Source: Zhenhengia stercoravium
GTDB lineage: Bacteria > Bacillota > Clostridia > Lachnospirales > Cellulosilyticaceae
Length of the DNA: 30,040 nucleotides
NCBI GenBank assembly: GCA_018883975.1
Contig: JAHLFD010000049.1
Span: 1 to 30,040 of the forward strand
Direction of reading: 5' to 3'
In this document: positions 25,191 through 30,040 of the stretch, in pieces
How the letters are laid out: every line of letters begins with the position of its first letter
Position numbering within the stretch: position 1 is the first letter of the stretch
Translations under genes and position numbers: made by a program
Notes under the pieces: generated by a model
Databases searched by the model: none
Told to the model about the DNA's origin: nothing
The model's input: the letters and a program-made list of their open reading frames with translations, nothing else

Positions 25191-25383
25191 ACGGCCAATT
25201 ACGCAAATTTCCTAGAATCGTATTACTATTATGGTCTGATTTTACAAGGCTGTGAAAAGTACAAAGGTGCTCTTAAATACTTGAATTTAGCATTAGAAAA
25301 AGAAATTCTCTTACATTTATACACTGACTCAGGAAGATGTAGCGAATCAAATTGAAGAAGTAGAAGAATATATTGAAGCATAA
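25184..25383 (+). pseudogene. 3' fragment of the TPR gene
   Basis: Matches the last ~200 bp of the TPR gene (21261-21459), including the stop codon. It has many silent changes and one extra A in the run near 25301 that shifts the frame, so it is not translated usefully. It is the outer part of the duplicated left arm. Confidence 0.85.
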
Positions 25384-25438
25384 AATAGAAGTAGCAATTT
25401 AGAAGGAAACCTTCTAATTGCTACTTCTATTTTATGCT
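25377..25438. terminator. Palindromic terminator (copy B)
   Basis: Arms 25377-25406 and 25410-25438 around AAA, with one bulged base. Compared with copy A, one A-T pair is replaced by G-C (GAAGTAG/CTACTTC against AAAGTAG/CTACTTT), a compensatory change that keeps the stem. Confidence 0.85.
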
Positions 25439-25518
25439 CTGTTAGATAATAGTGAGGGTATAGTACATAAAGCTAAAGATAGCAACTTCAATATAACTAA
25501 TTGCTTAGTTGTATTTTC

Positions 25519-26004
25519 TTATTTTTTTCTTACTAACTCAATAGCTTCTTTCCCAGTCATATGTTCTATATCAAATTCTATCATACAAAGAATATTATAT
25601 TCTCTTTCAATTTCTTTCAAGCGTCCTTCTTCATCATCTGGCGTATACTTAGCTGCCAACTTTTCAATAGCATTTCTTTTTCCTTCTTCATTTTCAATTA
25701 TTTTTACTTTCCCGAAAGCTATAGCACTTCTAAAATAAGTCGTATATTCTTCTGGTACTACATTATCTTCATCAATAACACAAAAAGATGCTTTTTCAGA
25801 TTTCCTTATTGCATCAATCTTATGTCCAGCTTTTGCTGCATGAAAATATATTTTTGAATCACAATAAACATAACTAAGCGGAACTGCATAAGGGTAGTCA
25901 TTATCTCCTAATAATGCAAGAACCCCCGACGTTCCTTTCTCCATAATTTTAATAGTTTCTTCTTGTGATAATAATTGTTTTTTCCTTCGTATTTCTCTAA
26001 ACAT
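25519..26004 (-). CDS. NimA-like flavoprotein (pyridoxamine 5'-phosphate oxidase family)
   Basis: 161 aa split-barrel flavoprotein. The family start MFREIRRKKQLLS, then GTSGVLALLGDNDYPYAVPLSYVY (29-52), IYFHAAKAGHKID (57-69) and the FRSAIAFGKVKII strand are typical of Nim/PNPOx-type proteins that bind FMN. Some reduce 5-nitroimidazoles and give drug tolerance; many have no known substrate. Length is normal and AAGGAG precedes the ATG at 26004, so unlike its GNAT counterpart it brings its own ribosome site. It is transcribed from the arm promoter at 26087-26115 and ends at the shared palindromic terminator region. Confidence 0.88.
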   Translation of the reverse strand: MFREIRRKKQLLSQEETIKIMEKGTSGVLALLGDNDYPYAVPLSYVYCDSKIYFHAAKAGHKIDAIRKSEKASFCVIDEDNVVPEEYTTYFRSAIAFGKVKIIENEEGKRNAIEKLAAKYTPDDEEGRLKEIEREYNILCMIEFDIEHMTGKEAIELVRKK

Positions 26005-26044
26005 AATTATTCTCCTTAAATTATTTAATCCTTGCCAATCACCT

Positions 26045-26169
26045 TTATTAAGCTATAAACTATCTATTTTAAAGACTAATATGATAATTCTACATAAGAA
26101 AACTAAATGTTTCAACGAATGTTTTTCCTAACAGAATACAGGTTTTCTACTTATTTATATAGAGGTTTC
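26045..26169 (-). repeat. Right arm of the duplicated backbone, copy B
   Basis: Matches 22006-22124. Carries the conserved promoter and the doubled AAACATT (minus strand). Confidence 0.8.
26087..26115 (-). promoter_or_regulatory. Cassette B promoter
   Basis: Minus strand TTGAAA (26115-26110), 17-nt spacer, TAGAAT (26092-26087), as in cassette A. Confidence 0.65.
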
Positions 26170-26335
26170 GTCAATCTAGCAGAGTTAAAGGAGAAAGTTA
26201 ATCAGTAGAGGGTGATATAACAGTATTGTCTTGTTGTTGATGAAAATTTAAAATTGTTGAAAAATATTAAGCTTAGATATAAAATGAAAGAAGTAGAAAA
26301 TTAAATAGTTTAGCTTTGATACAAAGGAGATTACT

Positions 26336-26938
26336 ATGACTACAAAAGAAAGAATGCATAGCCAAAAAGTTTATTTCTGTGATGATGAAGATTTAGCAAG
26401 GGAGCAAGAGCAATGTTTAGAAATCTTATATGATTTCAATCATACCAGGCCATCAGAAAAGGAAAAGAGACAAGAAATTTTAAAAAGTCTTGTGGCAGAA
26501 TTAGGGGAGAACTGTTATATTGAACCCCCTCTACATGCTAACTGGGGAAGACATACGCATTTTGGTAATAATGTTTATGCCAATTTTAATTTGACTTTAG
26601 TAGATGACACAGATATTTATATTGGTGACAGCGTCATGATTGGACCTAATGTAACGATTGCAACTGCTGGACATCCTGTTGATCCAGAGCTTAGAAAAAA
26701 GGTTGCACAGTATAATATTCCTGTACGTATAGGAAACAATGTTTGGATAGGAGCTGGAGCAGTTGTATTACCTGGGGTAAGTATTGGTGAAAATACTGTT
26801 ATTGGTGCAGGAAGTGTAGTCACAAAAGATATACCAGCTAATGTTGTTGCAGTAGGAAATCCTTGTCGTGTGTTACGTGAAATTAATGATAGAGATAAAG
26901 CATATTATTATAAAGATATGAAGATAGATATTAAATAA
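26336..26938 (+). CDS. Hexapeptide-repeat sugar O-acetyltransferase (maltose/galactoside type)
   Basis: 200 aa, matching the usual length. An N-terminal helical cap (TTKERMHSQKVYFCDDEDL..., 1-55) precedes a left-handed beta-helix with hexapeptide turns such as IGDSVMIGPNVTIA and IGNNVWIGAGAVVLPGVSIGENTVIGAGSVV. The catalytic His is H113 in TAGHPVDPELR, and VAVGNPCRVLRE closes the domain. It acetylates a sugar hydroxyl from acetyl-CoA in a trimer, probably to detoxify non-metabolised sugars. CAAAGGAG precedes the ATG. It has its own terminator and no co-transcribed neighbour. Confidence 0.92.
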   Translation: MTTKERMHSQKVYFCDDEDLAREQEQCLEILYDFNHTRPSEKEKRQEILKSLVAELGENCYIEPPLHANWGRHTHFGNNVYANFNLTLVDDTDIYIGDSVMIGPNVTIATAGHPVDPELRKKVAQYNIPVRIGNNVWIGAGAVVLPGVSIGENTVIGAGSVVTKDIPANVVAVGNPCRVLREINDRDKAYYYKDMKIDIK

Positions 26939-26945
26939 TGGTGAT

Positions 26946-26983
26946 AAAGCCCCCAAATTTAGGAAACTAGGTTTGGGGGCTTT
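26946..26983 (+). terminator. Terminator of the O-acetyltransferase gene
   Basis: AAAGCCCCCAAA (26946-26957) and TTTGGGGGCTTT (26972-26983), a perfect 12-bp stem, with loop TTTAGGAAACTAGG resembling that at 10881-10892. Confidence 0.8.
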
Positions 26984-27182
26984 AAGCGTATAAAAGATGA
27001 AAGACTGGGTAAGATCAGCCCCCTATTGTCTCGATTTTCTTTACCATTGAACTATTTGAAAAAAGATATGTTATAATCGTTTAAATATCTGAACCAAATA
27101 GAATATTAGAAATCATAGGACAAAATGGAAAGAATGTATTAAAAAATAGAGCCACATGTTATTGAATCATAGGAGAAGAGCC

Positions 27183-27548
27183 ATGCAGCAGTGTAGACAA
27201 AGATTAGATAAAATTGCAGAAGAGTTTAGAGAGTGTAGGAAAGCCCTTACGGCTATTGGAGATGAAACAAGACAGCAAATTATTCTGGCACTTTTAGAGA
27301 GTGATTGTAATGGAATACGTGTTGGTGAGATTACAAAAAAGACGAATCTTTCTAGGCCAGCAGTATCTCATCATTTAAGGATATTAAGAGAGGCAGACAT
27401 AATCAATATGCGTAGAGAGGGAACCAAGAATTATTATTACATGGATGCAAATGAAATGCAGTGGAATAAAATTATGCAACTTATAAGTCATATTTATGCA
27501 ACTGTAAAAGACTTTGCACCAATTGATATGCGAAAGGGGGAGGATTAA
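27183..27548 (+). CDS. ArsR-family winged-helix repressor
   Basis: 121 aa. The winged helix covers about residues 20-100: ALTAIGDETRQQIILALL, the recognition helix TNLSRPAVSHHLRILREADII and the wing MRREGTKNYYYM. ATG 27183 is chosen because AGGAGAAGAG at 27171-27180 precedes it; an in-frame ATG at 27156 lacks a site. The usual CxC metal motif of ArsR/SmtB sensors is absent (only Cys4, Cys17 and Cys41), so it may sense something other than a metal. The nitroreductase-like gene starts 2 bp after its stop, so they are co-transcribed and it probably controls its own operon. Confidence 0.9.
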   Translation: MQQCRQRLDKIAEEFRECRKALTAIGDETRQQIILALLESDCNGIRVGEITKKTNLSRPAVSHHLRILREADIINMRREGTKNYYYMDANEMQWNKIMQLISHIYATVKDFAPIDMRKGED

Positions 27549-27550
27549 TA

Positions 27551-28219
27551 ATGGATATTTTTGAAGTAATGGAGAAAAGACATTCTGTACGTAGCTATAC
27601 AATACAGAAAATAGAAGAAAAAATAGTGGATGAGCTAGGGGCCTATATAGAGGAATGTAATGAAAAGAGTGGTATGCACATTCAGCTCTGTTTAGATGAG
27701 CCTAATGCTTTTAATAGTTTTATGGCACACTATGGTTCATTCAAGAATGTCAATAACTATATTGCAATTGTAGGAAAGAAAGGAAAAGATTTTGAGCAGA
27801 TGTGTGGTTACTGGGGAGAGAAAGTTGTTCTTAAGGCTACAGAGCTTGGACTTTCTACCTGCTGGGTGGCAATGACTTATAGTAAAGGAAAAAGTAGCTG
27901 TAAAATAGATAAAGGAGAAAAACTCTGTTGTGTCATTTCATTAGGATATGGACAAGGAGAAGGTATAGCACATAAAAATAAACCATTAGAATCACTTTGT
28001 AAGGTAGAGGGGCCAATGCCAGTATGGTTTAGAAAAGGAATGGAGGCAGCTATGCTTGCGCCTACAGCAATGAATCAACAGAAATTTCATTTAACATTAG
28101 AGGGAAATACTGTAACAGCGAAAGCTGGAATAGGATTTTATACAAAATTAGATTTAGGTATTATAAAATGCCACTTCGAGCTTGGTGCAGAAGGTGCTAA
28201 CTGGAAGTGGGCCGACTAA
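27551..28219 (+). CDS. Nitroreductase-family FMN protein (TM1586-like)
   Basis: 222 aa. The start is typical of nitroreductases (DIFEVMEKRHSVRSYT, residues 2-17). The middle has YWGEKVVLKATELGLSTCWVAMTY (about 96-119), and a second half with AAMLAPTAMNQQKFHLTLEG repeats the fold, as in the TM1586 subgroup that carries both halves of the FMN pocket in one chain. FMN/NAD(P)H-dependent reduction is the family activity; the substrate is unknown. It is coupled to the ArsR-type gene (2-bp gap), suggesting inducible reduction of a toxic electrophile or nitro compound. Confidence 0.85.
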   Translation: MDIFEVMEKRHSVRSYTIQKIEEKIVDELGAYIEECNEKSGMHIQLCLDEPNAFNSFMAHYGSFKNVNNYIAIVGKKGKDFEQMCGYWGEKVVLKATELGLSTCWVAMTYSKGKSSCKIDKGEKLCCVISLGYGQGEGIAHKNKPLESLCKVEGPMPVWFRKGMEAAMLAPTAMNQQKFHLTLEGNTVTAKAGIGFYTKLDLGIIKCHFELGAEGANWKWAD

Positions 28220-28239
28220 AGAATAGGAACTTAATAGGC

Positions 28240-28278
28240 AAGCCCTCTAAGCTTAGATTAACTAGGCTTAGGGGGCTT
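28240..28278. terminator. Bidirectional terminator between converging genes
   Basis: AAGCCCTCTAAGC (28240-28252) and GCTTAGGGGGCTT (28266-28278) form a 13-bp stem with one U-G pair; the loop can extend it. Serves the nitroreductase-like gene (plus) and the SLH gene (minus). Confidence 0.75.
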
Positions 28279-28297
28279 ATATATTTAAGAATAAGTT

Positions 28298-30040
28298 TTA
28301 GCGATTATAATACTGCATAAGAAGAAAAGCAATTTGAGCACGGGTAGCAGGTTCAGAGCTTGTAGCATTTTCTATAAGGCTAGTAAAATCTGTATTTTGT
28401 TCATAGCGATTAAACATGGTGATAGCGTCTTTAAGTGTGATAGATTGGCCTACACCAAACGTATTATTACCTATACCTTTTGTAATGCCTTCTTGGTTAG
28501 CCCAAAGGACAGCGTCATAGTAATAAGCTTTGGGATTTGCATCACTAAAGATACTTGTAGCAGAGACTTTTGGTAAGCCAGCAAGCCTATGGAGGATTGT
28601 AGCAAACATTTCGCGTGTTACAGAATCCAAAGGAGAGAAAGTCGTACTAGAAGTACCGCTCATAAGCCCTTTTTCTTGGCAGAATTTAATCGCTTCTGCA
28701 TACCAGCTATTGCTTGCTACATCTGTAAAGCCTGTTCCGTTATTAGGAGTAGAAGTAGATAGGGGGTTACTGGAGATATTTGTAAAGCTACGGCTGGATG
28801 AAGTCAGTACAAAATCATAGCTTTCCGTGTCACTTGAGCTTTGCATATTACCACCAAAGCCACCAGGACGACCTGGGTTTTCCATACCTTCAGGAGGAGC
28901 TGGACGTTCACCATTTTCGGGCATCATAGGGAATTTCATATCTTCAGGCATTGCTGGTAATTCACCTTTTTCAGGTATAGTTGGTATTTCACCGTTATTA
29001 GGGAAAGCAGGACGTTCACCGCGGTCATTCATATCTGGGCGGTCGCCTTTACCTCCATTTAGAGAGGTACCTCCATGATGAAGCTGCATGCCACTGCTAT
29101 AGGAAGTAATTGTGCTATACAAACCATCTTGCTGAGTACCAGAGATATTTCCGCCTTTATACACATGATAAGTCCCTTCAGTAAGAGTAGGTGTACTAAA
29201 TGAAATATAAGTATAGTCATAAGGGAAATCATAAGCAAAAATTGGGACATCTTTTTCATCTGTTACAACGATTAAATCATCTGTATCCTCAGCAAACTGT
29301 AGGAACATGAAAAGTTGTTCGGAATTATTTTCAAGTGGGTCATACATACTGCCTGCACCAACCACTGTACCGCCATTAATAGAGGTACCCATATCAGAAT
29401 CAATGCCGCCATCCATACTATTTGGGTTGGCAAGAGAAATAACAGTGCCATCATTGATCACAATCCATCCATTAGAGTCGATACCATCACCTTCTTTACC
29501 GTTCCCAGCAAAGATACTTAGGTAACCACCATTAATAGTAAGGACACTAATGCCATCTTCATTAACATTAATGCCATCATCAGCAGATTGAATATGGATA
29601 ACGCCGCCGTTTAGCGTAAGGTGCATTTCAGTGTCTAAACCTTCATTATCAGCAGTAATATTAAGAATACCATTTCCTTTTGATTCACCATCTATTTCCA
29701 TACTCATACGAGAATAAAAAGCACCGTCATATTTATGAAGTTTCTTTTGTTCATCGTTATCTTTGTAAATGCGTGCCACATGTGAACCTTTTATAGCATT
29801 TACAGAATCATCTGCAAGGATAACACGTGCACCAGCTTGTGATGTATCTACTTGGTTGGTGGCTGTTTCTGTAGTAGCATCTGCATTACATTCGTATACT
29901 TTATAGAAGAAGATAGCAGGTGCTACTGTACAATTAATATCTACATTATCGAGAATTAAAGTAACTTTATCCTTTTCTTCCTTACCTACATTAACAAAAA
30001 TTTGTCCATAAGAGAGCTCGCCAGATATGCGATAAGTACC
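28298..30040 (-). CDS. SLH-anchored carbohydrate-binding protein (partial, 5' end outside)
   Basis: At least 580 aa; the frame stays open to the window edge (it begins GTYRISGELSYGQIFVNVG there), so an apparent ATG at 29779 is internal. The visible N-terminal ~330 residues look like the Cthe_2159/DUF4353 type of carbohydrate-binding beta-helix: turns such as LTLNGGVIHIQSADDGINVNEDG and DGIDSNGWIVINDGTV. An 85-residue low-complexity Pro/Gly/Glu/Met linker follows (repeated ER-PAFPNNGE / ELPAMPED units). The last ~150 residues are S-layer homology repeats (FTDVASNSWYAEAIKFCQEKGLM; FSDANPKAYYYDAVLWANQEGI) that bind secondary wall polymer. So it is a surface protein presenting a glycan-, perhaps pectin-, binding domain. 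Its 3' end is copied at 25111-25190. Confidence 0.88.
   Translation of the reverse strand, partial: GTYRISGELSYGQIFVNVGKEEKDKVTLILDNVDINCTVAPAIFFYKVYECNADATTETATNQVDTSQAGARVILADDSVNAIKGSHVARIYKDNDEQKKLHKYDGAFYSRMSMEIDGESKGNGILNITADNEGLDTEMHLTLNGGVIHIQSADDGINVNEDGISVLTINGGYLSIFAGNGKEGDGIDSNGWIVINDGTVISLANPNSMDGGIDSDMGTSINGGTVVGAGSMYDPLENNSEQLFMFLQFAEDTDDLIVVTDEKDVPIFAYDFPYDYTYISFSTPTLTEGTYHVYKGGNISGTQQDGLYSTITSYSSGMQLHHGGTSLNGGKGDRPDMNDRGERPAFPNNGEIPTIPEKGELPAMPEDMKFPMMPENGERPAPPEGMENPGRPGGFGGNMQSSSDTESYDFVLTSSSRSFTNISSNPLSTSTPNNGTGFTDVASNSWYAEAIKFCQEKGLMSGTSSTTFSPLDSVTREMFATILHRLAGLPKVSATSIFSDANPKAYYYDAVLWANQEGITKGIGNNTFGVGQSITLKDAITMFNRYEQNTDFTSLIENATSSEPATRAQIAFLLMQYYNR

Larger units (their letters stand above)
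25184..25499 (+). repeat. Left arm of the duplicated backbone, copy B
   Basis: Matches 21261-21576 through the TPR 3' end, palindrome and GCTCTGTTAGATAATAG segment. Similarity ends at 25499, about 20 bp before the flavoprotein stop codon. Confidence 0.85.
25436..26137. mobile_element. Candidate cargo cassette B (NimA-like flavoprotein)
   Basis: Same arms as cassette A but a different gene inside. Left end GCTCTGTTAGATAATAG; right arm contains CTAACAGA (26128-26135), an 8-bp inverted match to TCTGTTAG at 25438-25445. No clear target duplication. Confidence 0.5.

Noticed and set aside
26221..26304. 27-codon open stretch before the O-acetyltransferase gene
   Set aside because: No start or RBS, too short; it could be a decayed gene tail but nothing supports it.
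29272..29779. ATG at 29779 as start of the SLH protein, and several ORFs in other frames here
   Set aside because: The frame continues open and protein-like to the window edge. The others are shadows of this gene's compositional bias.

Overview
The window is about 30 kb of AT-rich DNA with strong AGGAGG-like ribosome binding sites, sigma-A promoters and T-tailed hairpin terminators. The gene content (YitT protein, ABC-F ATPase, c-di-GMP-I riboswitch, SLH surface protein, carbohydrate-active enzymes) points to an anaerobic clostridial Firmicute. A Lachnospiraceae/Cellulosilyticum-like plant-fibre degrader is my guess; no rRNA or other decisive marker is present. I see no tRNA, rRNA, CRISPR array, prophage or intact transposase.

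Layout. (1) 1-1600: a hisS gene of the eukaryote/archaeal-like type behind a hairpin attenuator. (2) 1695-2593: an 899-bp element with 27-bp terminal inverted repeats and a near-perfect 8-bp target duplication; it carries a membrane-protein gene and its terminator but no transposase. (3) 2694-5713: an ECF sigma factor, its translationally coupled membrane partner with a duplicated outer domain, then a DUF2812 membrane protein. (4) 5837-7005 (minus): a secreted two-repeat protein behind a c-di-GMP-I riboswitch with terminator. (5) 7186-9098 (minus): an ABC-F ATPase behind an attenuator with an 8-residue leader peptide. (6) 9169-10824: an unknown protein and a YitT-family protein. (7) 11024-17028: a GH38 alpha-mannosidase split by a one-base frameshift and a very large glycosidase-like protein. 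(8) 17139-21459: a solenoid-repeat protein (22-residue period), a MoxR-type AAA ATPase, a metallopeptidase-fold/VWA protein, and a membrane-anchored TPR protein on its own strong promoter. (9) 21261-26169: a rearranged zone with two copies of one backbone (TPR-gene 3' end, long palindromic terminator, about 63 bp, cargo gene, promoter arm). One copy holds a GNAT gene, the other a NimA-like flavoprotein gene. Between them lie a sulfatase, a 5'-truncated sugar-ABC permease, a CarD-like remnant and a 3' fragment of the SLH gene. (10) 26336-30040: a hexapeptide O-acetyltransferase, an ArsR regulator with a nitroreductase-like protein, and an SLH-anchored carbohydrate-binding protein that runs off the window end.

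How it works together. The glycosidases, sulfatase, permease remnant and SLH carbohydrate-binding protein suggest use of complex glycans. Signal-dependent early termination is a theme: three genes (hisS, the secreted protein, the ABC-F gene) each have a terminator hairpin in the leader. The most novel-looking parts are the gene-carrying, transposase-less element at 1695-2593 and the pair of same-backbone, different-cargo cassettes, whose left ends share the GCTCTGTTAGA end sequence of that element. Next is the four-gene solenoid/MoxR/VWA/TPR module.
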